The position numbers were made by a program, and so were the translations under genes. Shown here piece by piece: positions 18,901-26,644 of a DNA stretch of 64,000 bases. The stretch is from Rhodothermales bacterium (GTDB lineage Bacteria > Bacteroidota > Rhodothermia > Rhodothermales > UBA10348): positions 62,001 through 126,000 of the forward strand of contig JANQQV010000007.1 of assembly GCA_028284865.1 (NCBI GenBank), read 5' to 3'. Below the pieces are notes generated by a model, which saw only the letters and a list, made by a program, of their open reading frames with translations, had not been told where the DNA came from and ran no database searches. Position 1 is the stretch's first letter, and the number at the start of each line of letters is the position of its first letter.

Positions 18901-19795
18901 GGGTCTGGCGCGTGGCAGCTACCTGCTCATCCAGTTCTTCCTGGATTCTCTGATCCAAGGACTCAGCCACCATGCTGCGCAGACGTCCGATCATATCGTC
19001 TGCGTTCATGCATGCAACGGCGTCCTTGACCTGGCCTTCGAATCGGGAGACATCGCTGTTTTCCAGCTTGGCAGTCTCCTCGGCGACAGCCGCTGGCAAG
19101 ACATGACTGTTGATCCGGGATTCAATCTCGTTCCGCACCAGTTTGAAGATGTCCGAAAGGTCGGCTTCGTCCATGCGGCTCTTGACCAGGCTCTCAGCGG
19201 CTTCAATGTCCTGGGCAGCTTCATCGATGGAATCCGCTACCGCTTTCTGGGTCAGCCCTTCAGTCAGTTCAGATATCATGGACGCGCTCAGCTCCTGTGC
19301 CGCCTTTCGTACATCCGAAAAGTCAGCTGAAGCCAGTTGGTCCTTGACCATCTCCTTGACACTCACGGTATCAGGAGTGATGTCTTCCAGCGATTCCGTG
19401 ACCACAGATGCCACGATCTCGTTGCACAGCTCTTCGATCATCGACTCATTCAGGTCCCGAACGGAAGACTGAACCGATGAAAGATCTGACTGGGAGATCT
19501 GGTTTTTGACCAGGCTACGGACGGCCTCGTTGTCGGGCGTCATTTCCGAGATGGACTCAGAAACAACAGATGAGACAATCTCGCTGCGAAGGTCGTCCAC
19601 CATGGACGCCTTAAGAGATTCGATGGCATCCTGCATACCGTCTTCGGCCAGGATGTCTTGAACGTCAGAACCGATGCCCTCGTGAGAAGCATCATTCAGT
19701 TCATCTACGACCTGCTGGATGAGCGAGCGAAGCAGTTGCTTCTTCACTGCATCCCGCGCGTCAGAGACGTTCGTCTGATCGGGTTTGAAAAACAT
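15956..19795 (-). CDS. Giant helical-repeat protein with C-terminal GvpL/GvpF gas-vesicle domain
   Basis: 1279 residues, very acidic, with no signal peptide. Residues 1-870 are almost entirely predicted amphipathic helix, built of degenerate units of 52-54 residues. The clearest are three tandem 54-residue copies at 64-117, 118-171 and 172-225. Later copies carry xLxDxExVxxEA and VAExAxxRL patterns. A low-complexity Glu/Ser/Pro linker follows. Residues 1024-1270 form a full GvpL/GvpF domain: SLYLFGVV, DWLKAHVRRHADVL, IQTVIPLRFGCVM and the ending SGPWPPYHFVDIDF. GvpL/F proteins are normally 210-280 residues and act in gas-vesicle assembly. Nothing else gvp-like is nearby, so this one may do something else. 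A hairpin terminator follows the gene. Confidence 0.85.
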   Translation of the reverse strand: MFFKPDQTNVSDARDAVKKQLLRSLIQQVVDELNDASHEGIGSDVQDILAEDGMQDAIESLKASMVDDLRSEIVSSVVSESISEMTPDNEAVRSLVKNQISQSDLSSVQSSVRDLNESMIEELCNEIVASVVTESLEDITPDTVSVKEMVKDQLASADFSDVRKAAQELSASMISELTEGLTQKAVADSIDEAAQDIEAAESLVKSRMDEADLSDIFKLVRNEIESRINSHVLPAAVAEETAKLENSDVSRFEGQVKDAVACMNADDMIGRLRSMVAESLDQRIQEELDEQVAATRQTLTRIQKEFVSERMERFLLSADWRAALEEAEAGIASRVVSAIEEAMANDEVFTATITDSIEQHVSDNQALREHLEAEAKKRVVARTTEQVVSEMDQDEQLAEDLAVSIVSEKEAMSDLVDGIVDRINEHLATEATSRLDQAERAADAAFLHVDTDHRHLTEATDSLEKELIKNIATSAVTRLADTETVQVKAMAWIPEDHSVVSAAVEQILQHVTAEVRKRATKEAGDTDTVVGNVLPSFTAETEEIRAAVRETRNRLVERVVNLTLHDMEDAKQVSAEANKRIANEHERIIESVSATLGLLTDRVAEQAIERLAASDEVAPEASSRVPVDNDVFQRAIKATMSLLIDDIVIEVGSRMRSTEKVSSDARKRMSDTPAEVRQAAGVLENMLLQQVAETAKERLYDVQHASEKASTFLRATKELDAIEEAMRMKLFKGLAEQVVTSIADAEKTSAEAFWHIDQQHDHIADAVDELRNQLLFTVAKDAMESISDGEKAAEESRTLIPATSRQMADAAAKLHETLIAEVAREAMNLMRDTEVVVEKAGHKLQDHQDVLDGMRKIVERHLMENLLASALTDIGSSVADMDESGERAFFRSAIRDIQANRSDAPSTPSIDMPTEAGQDDVEEKPMASNDAAEETVASPPVEVNEPQESEPADEANDESQPEASDAWSSLSDLTEVTPDETVAATKRTWRVNEFRPVDRAAVSGAVSGDGSRSRMPQFPKPTAKRTSLYLFGVVRTDDVSPEDFEGIEGISDDSSVRLLSCGPLTALVSATSDAKFHPDAIKASMTDSDWLKAHVRRHADVLAEAQSIQTVIPLRFGCVMANPTEVKEFVDAREESLQDALTRLHNRSEFSVRVRFEDAEAADDLDGVPSGVASFLRKAASDVKHAPNPDGIADRIHGHLARFSGEAMRNPVAGTEMILSATYLITMASEEDFRAEVRKLAAEFNALGIHIEVSGPWPPYHFVDIDFGGSSEEFAGMDT
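19121..19606 (-). repeat. Three tandem 54-codon repeats within the GvpL/F fusion gene
   Basis: Residues 64-225 of the fusion protein split into three units of exactly 54 residues, each beginning with SM(V/I)xxL and containing xSLVKxxxxxxDLSxxxxxxR-type second halves. They are the best-preserved copies of a repeat that covers most of the protein in more diverged form. Confidence 0.7.
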
Positions 19796-20103
19796 GGCTG
19801 TATCCCGTTATCCGGGGATTGATCGGAGTTTGTTCAATCCCGGTATCGGCGAACATCGTGCCGACCAAACCCAAAAAGCCCGTTTCGACCAGTAAATCGG
19901 CGGATTTAGGCCTTTATGAGCATCTCATGGCGGTTTTGGGGCCATTTCTTCACCATCACCCATCCGCATTTGGAGCGCATACTGAAGGGCGCACAGGCGG
20001 AATTCTTTCCGCATCAACGGAAAATGATGCCACGAGATTGCGCATCGCTATTCTCTTCAGAAAGCGCTTTTTCGGGGCTTGGGACGAAGTTTTCGAGAAC
20101 GGG

Positions 20104-20134
20104 TTTGGGACCCCCGAACGGGATGTTACCTTTC
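20104..20134 (+). promoter_or_regulatory. Bacteroidota-type promoter-like element upstream of P5C dehydrogenase
   Basis: TTTG at 20104-20107, a 19-base spacer, then TACCTTTC at 20127-20134. The known Bacteroidota consensus is TTTG, 19-21 bases, TAnnTTTG, so this differs at one position. It ends 46 bases before the chosen ATG. The whole 19796-20180 gap (385 bases) holds the divergent promoters of the fusion gene and this gene; I see no convincing gene in it. Confidence 0.4.
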
Positions 20135-20180
20135 CCGAATCGGCCTCTTTCGTACTCACCAGAATGCCTGCTTCGCTCCT

Positions 20181-21830
20181 ATGAACAACATGTTCTCCCG
20201 CACGCCTGATCCTGTCAACGAACCCGTTCGTTCGTACGCCCCCGGCTCACCGGAACGCGCCTCGCTTCGAAGCGAGATGAAGCGTATGAAAGGGGAAACG
20301 ATCGATATCCCTGCCTTCATACACGGCAAGGAAGTTCGTTCAGGAAACATCATCGATGTAGTCGCTCCCCACGAGCACAGCCGGGTTCTGGGAAAGGCAC
20401 ACCAGTTGTCAGGTGACAACATCAATGCAGCCATCGACTCTGCCGTTTCCGCCCGGAACGACTGGATGAACATGGATTGGACCGATCGCGCAGCTGTCTT
20501 CCTGAAAGCGGCTGAATTGCTTGCCGGCCCTTGGCGCGATGTCATCAATGCCTCCACGATGCTGGGCCAGAGCAAGAACCCATATCAGGCAGAAATCGAC
20601 TCCGCCTGTGAGCTGATCGACTTCTTCCGGTTCAACGTGCGCTTCATGGAGCAGATCTACAAGGATCAGCCCATCTCCTCGCCAGGCGTCTGGAACCGGG
20701 TCCAGTACCGTGCCCTCGAAGGATTCGTATTCGCCGTCACGCCGTTCAACTTCACGTCGATCGCCGGTAACCTGCCGACAGCACCGGCCCTCATGGGGAA
20801 TACAGTTCTCTGGAAACCTGCTTCCACGCAGCTTCTGAGTGCCTACTACCTGTACAAGATGTTTGAGGAAGCAGGGCTGCCCCCGGGAGTCATCAACGTC
20901 GTGCCTGGCCGTGGCGCCGACGTGGGCGATCCCATCTTTGCTTCAGAGCATTTCGCTGGTCTTCACTTCACGGGCTCAACCGGCACATTCAACTACATGT
21001 GGAAGACCATCGGCAACAACATGGACACCTACCGTGGCTACCCACGGGTCGTTGGTGAGACGGGCGGCAAGGACTACATCCTGGCCCACCCAAGCGCCGA
21101 TCCGATTGCTGTCGCCACGGCTATTGTGCGTGGCGGATTCGAGTATCAGGGACAGAAGTGCTCTGCTGCCTCGCGCGTCTACCTTCCCAAGTCGCTGTGG
21201 CCGACGATCAAGGACAGCATGCTGGCCCAGTTGGACGATATCTCGATGGGGCCAGTGGAAGACTTCACCAACTTCGTCAACGCCGTCATCGACAAAAAGG
21301 CATACGATTCGATCACCTCGTACATCGCAGAAGCCAAGCAGTCCTCCGACATTGAGGTCATTGCTGGTGGTAACTACTCGGACGAAGTCGGGTACTTCAT
21401 CGAGCCGACCGTGCTGCTGACTTCCGATCCGAAGTATCGCACCATGTGCGAGGAAATCTTTGGCCCCGTGGTCACGGTTTTCGTGTACGATGATGCCGAT
21501 TTCAATGCGACGGTTGATCTGCTCAACCAGACCTCACCGTTTGCGCTCACAGGCGCCATCTTCTCGCAGGACCGCGCAGCCCTCGCTTCAATGTCTGCTC
21601 GTCTCGTGGATTCCGCCGGAAACTTCTACCTGAACGACAAGCCCACCGGCGCGGTCGTCGGGCAACAGCCATTTGGTGGTGCACGTGCTTCCGGTACGAA
21701 CGACAAGGCGGGTTCTTACCTGAACCTGGTCCGCTGGGTATCCGCACGATCAATCAAGGAAACCTTCAATCCGCCAAAGCACTACGCGTATCCATTCCAT
21801 CAGGAGGATCCAAACGACCTTCCGCTCTGA
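20181..21830 (+). CDS. pruA: L-glutamate gamma-semialdehyde (1-pyrroline-5-carboxylate) dehydrogenase, ALDH4 type
   Basis: 549 residues from ATG 20181, chosen because the upstream 34 codons are not conserved-looking and the promoter-like element lies inside them. It oxidises glutamate-5-semialdehyde to glutamate with NAD+, the second step of proline and ornithine breakdown. The catalytic glutamate is E293 in VGETGGKD and the catalytic cysteine is C327 in GQKCSAASRVY. The N-terminal extension and the LHFTGSTGTFNYMWKTIG block match the ALDH4A1-like branch. No proline dehydrogenase is adjacent. The next gene on the strand encodes a diaminopentanoate-dehydrogenase-like enzyme, which suggests amino acid catabolism. 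Confidence 0.93.
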   Translation: MNNMFSRTPDPVNEPVRSYAPGSPERASLRSEMKRMKGETIDIPAFIHGKEVRSGNIIDVVAPHEHSRVLGKAHQLSGDNINAAIDSAVSARNDWMNMDWTDRAAVFLKAAELLAGPWRDVINASTMLGQSKNPYQAEIDSACELIDFFRFNVRFMEQIYKDQPISSPGVWNRVQYRALEGFVFAVTPFNFTSIAGNLPTAPALMGNTVLWKPASTQLLSAYYLYKMFEEAGLPPGVINVVPGRGADVGDPIFASEHFAGLHFTGSTGTFNYMWKTIGNNMDTYRGYPRVVGETGGKDYILAHPSADPIAVATAIVRGGFEYQGQKCSAASRVYLPKSLWPTIKDSMLAQLDDISMGPVEDFTNFVNAVIDKKAYDSITSYIAEAKQSSDIEVIAGGNYSDEVGYFIEPTVLLTSDPKYRTMCEEIFGPVVTVFVYDDADFNATVDLLNQTSPFALTGAIFSQDRAALASMSARLVDSAGNFYLNDKPTGAVVGQQPFGGARASGTNDKAGSYLNLVRWVSARSIKETFNPPKHYAYPFHQEDPNDLPL

Positions 21831-21892
21831 CATCGGTAGGCATCCATTGCTGCCGCCTCTTCATTCAATCAAACCCCTGATCTCGTAGACGT

Positions 21893-22903
21893 ATGGCTCG
21901 CACGTTCAACGTCGTTCAGTTCGGCATCGGCCCCATCGGTCAGTCTTGCCTCCGCACCATCCTGTCCAAGGCAGACCATATCAACCTCGTTGGTGTGATC
22001 GACATCGATCCCGAGAAAGTCGGAAAAGATGTTTCAGACATTCTCGGCCTCGAATCGCCAACTGGTGTGATCGTCTCAGGCGACGCGGAGGCTGTCCTCT
22101 CCTCGACCAAGCCAGATGTGGTCGTCCACACGACCTCCTCTTTCCTTGGGCGCATGTATGACCAGCTCATCCTGTGCGCGCGTCACGGAGCAAACGTGGT
22201 ATCGTCCACCGAGGAGTTGTCCTGGCCGTATGAGCGTCATCCGGAGATTTCCGTCGAACTCGATCGAGCAGCGAAGGAAAACGGTGTCTCGATCCTGGGA
22301 ACGGGTGTGAATCCGGGGTATGCCATGGATGCGCTGGCCTTGATGGCTACAGGCGTCTGCAACGAAGTCCGTTCCATCACGATCAACCGCGAGGTAGATG
22401 CTGGATTGCGGCGTCTTCCCCTGCAGCAGAAAGTGGGTGCAGGAATTACCGAAGCCGAGTTCGCCGCGAAGAAGGCCACCGGCATGTTCGGTCATATCGG
22501 CCTCGTCGAATCTGTTCGCATGGTTGCCGCTGGACTCGGCTGGAATATCGATCGGATTGAAGAGCACCTGGATCCCGTGATCTCCAAGAAAGAGGTTGTT
22601 ACTCCGTTCCTGACAGTCAAGGAAGGATCGGTAGCAGGTATCCATCATCATGCCTACGGGTATGATGGGGACGAACTGCTTCTGACGCTTGACCTGAAGA
22701 TGTTCGTCGGCGCCGAAGACCCTCGTGACGCCGTCCTCGTCGATGGCGATCCACCGATGGACCTTGTCGTTCGTGGAGGCATCTTCGGAGATACAGCTAC
22801 CGTCGCGACGCTGATCAACGGCATCCCGCAGGTGTTCGACGCGACGCCGGGACTGAAAACGGTCAAGGACGTACCGCTTGTTCGCGCATTCGGCACCCGC
22901 TGA
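21893..22903 (+). CDS. Dihydrodipicolinate-reductase-family dehydrogenase, 2,4-diaminopentanoate dehydrogenase-like
   Basis: 336 residues with an N-terminal Rossmann fold (VVQFGIGPIGQSCLR) and a C-terminal catalytic domain. The GTGVNPGYAMDAL segment and the INREVDAGLRRLPLQQKVGAG block resemble 2,4-diaminopentanoate dehydrogenases of ornithine fermentation and related uncharacterised paralogues. Being next to P5C dehydrogenase is compatible with ornithine or proline breakdown, but the rest of an ornithine pathway (OraS/OraE, OrtA/B) is not seen. The substrate is therefore open. It starts 62 bases after pruA and is followed within nine bases by a small membrane-protein gene. Confidence 0.8.
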   Translation: MARTFNVVQFGIGPIGQSCLRTILSKADHINLVGVIDIDPEKVGKDVSDILGLESPTGVIVSGDAEAVLSSTKPDVVVHTTSSFLGRMYDQLILCARHGANVVSSTEELSWPYERHPEISVELDRAAKENGVSILGTGVNPGYAMDALALMATGVCNEVRSITINREVDAGLRRLPLQQKVGAGITEAEFAAKKATGMFGHIGLVESVRMVAAGLGWNIDRIEEHLDPVISKKEVVTPFLTVKEGSVAGIHHHAYGYDGDELLLTLDLKMFVGAEDPRDAVLVDGDPPMDLVVRGGIFGDTATVATLINGIPQVFDATPGLKTVKDVPLVRAFGTR

Positions 22904-22912
22904 TTGCTGAAT

Positions 22913-23377
22913 ATGGAAGAGGAAGCCGTCAGACAGGTATTCTTCAGCGCCCACCATCCCGGTGGTCGTTCCAAGTCTGCCATTGCCGGAACGGCGCTTG
23001 TTCGCCCGATCGGTTTCTGCATGCTTCCGGTCATGATCAGCGCGCTGGTCTCAATGCTTCAGGGATATGCAGCGCTACCGTTCTTGACGATTGGCTTTCC
23101 GATCGCCGCCGGGTGTGCTCTCGTTTGGACCTGGATTCGAATCCGTGGAGAGATGTGTGAGGTCCACATCCACGGCGGGAGCGTGGCCTTCCGATCCTTG
23201 TTCGAGGCCGCGTTGCCGACCTCCAAATTGAACTGGAAGCGTGTGATCCATGCAGAGCTGGAAGGCTCCCACGCCGATGTGACACTGGGACTGTCGACCT
23301 ATCGCTTCGATCAGGCCAATTGGCCCGAGTGGACAACTGTGGTTAGAGCATTGGCCCAGGCAAGTACCGAGCGCTAG
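22913..23377 (+). CDS. Small two-helix membrane protein of unknown function
   Basis: 154 residues from ATG 22913; a TTG at 22904 in the same frame is also possible. Two hydrophobic segments lie near residues 30-75 (PIGFCMLPVMISALVSML and ALPFLTIGFPIAAGCALVW), followed by a soluble region of about 80 residues with alternating strands that resembles a bacterial PH-like domain. I do not recognise a family with confidence. Its stop codon overlaps the GTG start of the GntR-type regulator by one base, so the two are coupled. Confidence 0.7.
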   Translation: MEEEAVRQVFFSAHHPGGRSKSAIAGTALVRPIGFCMLPVMISALVSMLQGYAALPFLTIGFPIAAGCALVWTWIRIRGEMCEVHIHGGSVAFRSLFEAALPTSKLNWKRVIHAELEGSHADVTLGLSTYRFDQANWPEWTTVVRALAQASTER

Positions 23378-24294
23378 TGATAGAGATCCAACATCAATCA
23401 GGGCAGTCTGTCCGAGATCAGCTGATTTCGGCGATTCGATTCCGCATTGCTGGTGGCACATTCCGTGTCGGTGACAAGCTTCCCGCTACCCGGAAACTGG
23501 CCAGTCAGCTCGGAATCTCGTTCCATACCGTTCGAAAAGCCTACCAGCACCTGGAGCAAGAGGGCCTGGTGGCTGCCCGCAAAGGAAGTGGGTATGTAGT
23601 ACTCGACGCATCACCACTCGACAAAAGCGCTCGTATGGAGCGCGGTGCTGTGGTGCTGGGTGCAGCCCTTCAAGAAGTTGTGGGATTGGGCCTTGATGAG
23701 GACGAGATTTCCTATCTCATGGAAGAGCAGCTTGCGCTGCTTGAGTCTGAAGAGTCTCCCTTGAAGGTTGTCGTCATCACGTCTTTTCGCGAACTCAGCA
23801 TCGCTTGCGCTGAGCACTTCGAGACGGCTTATCAGCGAGAATGTGAGTCTGCGACGCTCAACGAGGTGCGTCAGCACGCGGACGCCGATCTCTTGCTAGT
23901 ACCCTTTGCCAACGTCAAGCAAGTGCTATCCATGAACACGCGTGCGGACGTCGTGGGCATTTCGGCGGAGCTGGGCGAAGACGCGCTTGCCTCGATTTCG
24001 CGTCTTTTGGATCATGAGACACTGGGGCTCGTCACCCGCTACTCGGACGCAGTAGCTCCGTTGATGGCCGAAATCCGGAATCGAACGCGTTTTTCCGGCC
24101 AGGTGTTGGCGGTTTCAACGGAGGAAGGCGACTCGTATCTGGCCAACCTGGTTCGCCAGTCCGAATTGATGGTATACACCCCGGAGGCCTCGCGTCGCGT
24201 CAAGCCGTTTCTCGAACGGGCGCGTCGACATGTCAAACTGACCATGTCGCCAGCAGCGTCAACCGTCGAGCGCGTGCGTAGCCTGATCCCCTGA
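23377..24294 (+). CDS. GntR-family transcriptional regulator with unusual C-terminal domain
   Basis: 305 residues, GTG start. The N-terminus is a winged helix of the YtrA/YhcF type (SVRDQLISAIRFRIAGGTFRVG, LASQLGISFHTVRKAYQHLEQEGLVAARKGSGYVV). The remaining 220 residues are not the short tail of YtrA, nor a clear FCD, UTRA or MocR aminotransferase domain. The pattern of strands (LKVVVITSF, ADADLLLVPFANV, RADVVGISA, LGLVTRYSD) suggests two alpha/beta lobes like a periplasmic-binding fold. The ligand is unknown. The last 36 bases overlap the end of the convergent pgpH gene. Confidence 0.85.
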   Translation: MIEIQHQSGQSVRDQLISAIRFRIAGGTFRVGDKLPATRKLASQLGISFHTVRKAYQHLEQEGLVAARKGSGYVVLDASPLDKSARMERGAVVLGAALQEVVGLGLDEDEISYLMEEQLALLESEESPLKVVVITSFRELSIACAEHFETAYQRECESATLNEVRQHADADLLLVPFANVKQVLSMNTRADVVGISAELGEDALASISRLLDHETLGLVTRYSDAVAPLMAEIRNRTRFSGQVLAVSTEEGDSYLANLVRQSELMVYTPEASRRVKPFLERARRHVKLTMSPAASTVERVRSLIP

Positions 24295-26640
24295 CCACGC
24301 TTCGCTCTCGTTGTTCTCTTCTTCAGGGTACTTGATCCTGACGTGGTAAATGCCCGTCAATACACCGAGCATGGATTCCTTGATGGTGTTCAGCTCGGAA
24401 AACGTCAAGTTGGTATTGTCGAGCTGACCGTCATCACGCCGCGCCTTGAAAATAGCGTCGATCACCCCTTCCAGACGTTTCCGGGTCGGATTTTCCAGCG
24501 CCCGACTGGCAGCCTCGACGCTGTCCGCCAACATCAGGATGGATGTCTCTTTTGAACTCGGACGAGGGCCGGGATAACGGAATTCAGACTCCTGAACAGG
24601 CGGATCTCCTTCGTTGTGTTGCTTGAGGGCCCGCTGATAGAAGTACTCAATGCGCGTCGTCCCGTGGTGCATCGGGATGAAGTCTTCAACCTCTTTGGGC
24701 AGTCGATTTTTCCGGGCCTTATCGATACCCTCCTTCACGTGGCTGGCAATGATGAGCGCGCTCATCCTGGGCTTGAGCCCGTCATGCGGATTGACACCAC
24801 TGCGCTGATTTTCGACAAAGTAATCGGGCTTGACCATCTTCCCGATATCGTGGTACAGCGCGCCGACGCGCGTCAGCAAGGCATTCGCACCGATCGAATC
24901 CGCCGCTGTTTCCGCCAGATTAGCAACCTGGAGTACGTGATTGAACGTCCCTGGTGCTTTCATCGACAGCTCTTTCAGGAGAGGTCGATTCGTATCGGAT
25001 AGCTCCAGCAGGGTCAGATCGGTGGTGATGTCGAAGACACGCTCGAAGATCCACAGCGCCGGGTAAGCCAGAAGCAGCAAGACCGAGTTGATGGCGACGA
25101 ATATGGTCAGATCCACAAACCGATCCATTGGAGTATTCTGGAGCAACAGGTCGGCAGTGAGCACGACCATGTATCCGGCAAAGACGACACTGGCACTGAT
25201 GAAGAACTGGCTGCGGTTCCTTATATCCCGGACGCTGAAGATTCCCAGCGTACTGGCAAAGACAGTGGCGAAGGTGAACGCGAAGTCGTAATTGAGCAGG
25301 TGGCTTCCCAGCAGCGCCAAGGTGAGGGATCCGAAGAAGGCGACCCGCGAGTCAAAAATGACCGTCAGCAGGATGGCCACGATGGCGACGGGTACGACAT
25401 ACATGTCGACCAGGGCGGCTCGAAGCGCGACTCCATAGACGGCTATTACACCCAGGAACAGCAAGGTGATCAGCGTGAGCTTGGCATCGTCACGAAAAAT
25501 GGGCTTTCGCAGCAGGTAGAGATACAGGAAGAAAATCAGCAAGGAGGCAATCGTGACCAGGAAATGACCCAGCATGGTCTTCCACTCGACCTGACCTCCA
25601 GCCTGCTCCAGCAGCTGACCACGAAGCGAGTCCAGCTTGAGCATGATCTCAGCCGTTACGCGATCGCCCTGCCTGACGATCACCTCGTTTTCTCTAACAA
25701 TGCCTTGGGTCGGTACGATTTCCGATTCGGCCAATTCCAGTTGACTTTGAGTGGCATCCTCGTCCAGGAAAAGGTTGGGCGCGACCAGCATTCCGAACAT
25801 CTTTTCGGCAATCTGCAGCGTGAAGGGCTGTCCCAGCCATCTTGCAGTAAGCTGCTCGGACACTTCCTGCGCCGCACCAACTACGTCATGGATCCGGTCT
25901 ACAGATCGGCGGCCTTCCCGACTTTGCTCTTCGATGCGTACGACAATACTGTCTGCCTCAATCGAGCTTTTCGATACGTCGATGATCCCATCGACCATCA
26001 GCTGGGCGAGTACCTGCTCGGACGCTTGCAATGTCACACGGTCCAGCCTTGGACCGGGAACGGACTGGCGCTGCTGCGTGACCAGACCGCCTGTTTGCTC
26101 TACATACGATTGCAGGATGGCCATCCATTCACCCTGCGTAAAACGTACTTGAAGGCTGTCCCTGGATGTTGCATAAAGCAGGGAGTCGCGCAGTGCTTCC
26201 TCTACCCTTCCCCGCGTTCGATTCTGGATGAATCCACCGTAGTGACCCAGGACGCGATCAAGATGATCTTCCAGGCGATCTGCCCGCTCTCTCATTGCAG
26301 TCAGCGCTTCCAGATCATTCCGGAATATGGGAAGCGTCCTTCTGCGGACCTCTTCCCGCTCTGCCTCCAACTCCGCCTCCGGCTTCAGGATGGCGAAGGT
26401 GAACGGTGCATGCAGATTGGGTTGTCGCCAGATTTCGTCCTGTTCGGCTGTGTACTGATAGACCGTTCCTTTGGGAAAGGCGATCAACGTCAGAATCACG
26501 ATGCTCGAGAACAGTCCTGCCTTGATAGCCAGCGATCGGCGCCGCCGACTTTGCTCGAAAGCGGCGTCCCCGGCTTCCAATGTGTCACCTACCGGGCGTA
26601 CCCGTGGCTTCAGAAATGGTATGCGCTTGAGAAACGACAT
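24259..26640 (-). CDS. PgpH-type 7TM-HD phosphodiesterase (cyclic-di-AMP hydrolase family)
   Basis: 793 residues. A cytosolic N-terminus is followed by one membrane helix, a 7TMR-HDED extracytoplasmic domain (about residues 60-340), a seven-helix membrane block (about 350-530) and a C-terminal HD domain. The HD motif is ALYHDIGKM; further metal ligands lie in ALIIASHVKEG and IPMHHGTTRIEYFY. Proteins of this architecture (PgpH, Listeria and others) hydrolyse cyclic-di-AMP. No diadenylate cyclase is in the window. The gene starts four bases after the symporter gene stops, and its tail overlaps the GntR-type gene by 36 bases on the opposite strand. Confidence 0.9.
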   Translation of the reverse strand: MSFLKRIPFLKPRVRPVGDTLEAGDAAFEQSRRRRSLAIKAGLFSSIVILTLIAFPKGTVYQYTAEQDEIWRQPNLHAPFTFAILKPEAELEAEREEVRRRTLPIFRNDLEALTAMRERADRLEDHLDRVLGHYGGFIQNRTRGRVEEALRDSLLYATSRDSLQVRFTQGEWMAILQSYVEQTGGLVTQQRQSVPGPRLDRVTLQASEQVLAQLMVDGIIDVSKSSIEADSIVVRIEEQSREGRRSVDRIHDVVGAAQEVSEQLTARWLGQPFTLQIAEKMFGMLVAPNLFLDEDATQSQLELAESEIVPTQGIVRENEVIVRQGDRVTAEIMLKLDSLRGQLLEQAGGQVEWKTMLGHFLVTIASLLIFFLYLYLLRKPIFRDDAKLTLITLLFLGVIAVYGVALRAALVDMYVVPVAIVAILLTVIFDSRVAFFGSLTLALLGSHLLNYDFAFTFATVFASTLGIFSVRDIRNRSQFFISASVVFAGYMVVLTADLLLQNTPMDRFVDLTIFVAINSVLLLLAYPALWIFERVFDITTDLTLLELSDTNRPLLKELSMKAPGTFNHVLQVANLAETAADSIGANALLTRVGALYHDIGKMVKPDYFVENQRSGVNPHDGLKPRMSALIIASHVKEGIDKARKNRLPKEVEDFIPMHHGTTRIEYFYQRALKQHNEGDPPVQESEFRYPGPRPSSKETSILMLADSVEAASRALENPTRKRLEGVIDAIFKARRDDGQLDNTNLTFSELNTIKESMLGVLTGIYHVRIKYPEEENNESEAWSGDQATHALDG

Positions 26641-26644
26641 TTTG

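Noticed and set aside
15956-19795. Complete gas-vesicle gene cluster
   Set aside because: No GvpA, GvpN, GvpK or second GvpL/F product is present among the neighbours; only the single fused domain exists.
19819-20184. 121-codon frame in the gap before P5C dehydrogenase
   Set aside because: No domain pattern, and it runs over the promoter-like element and into the next gene's start.
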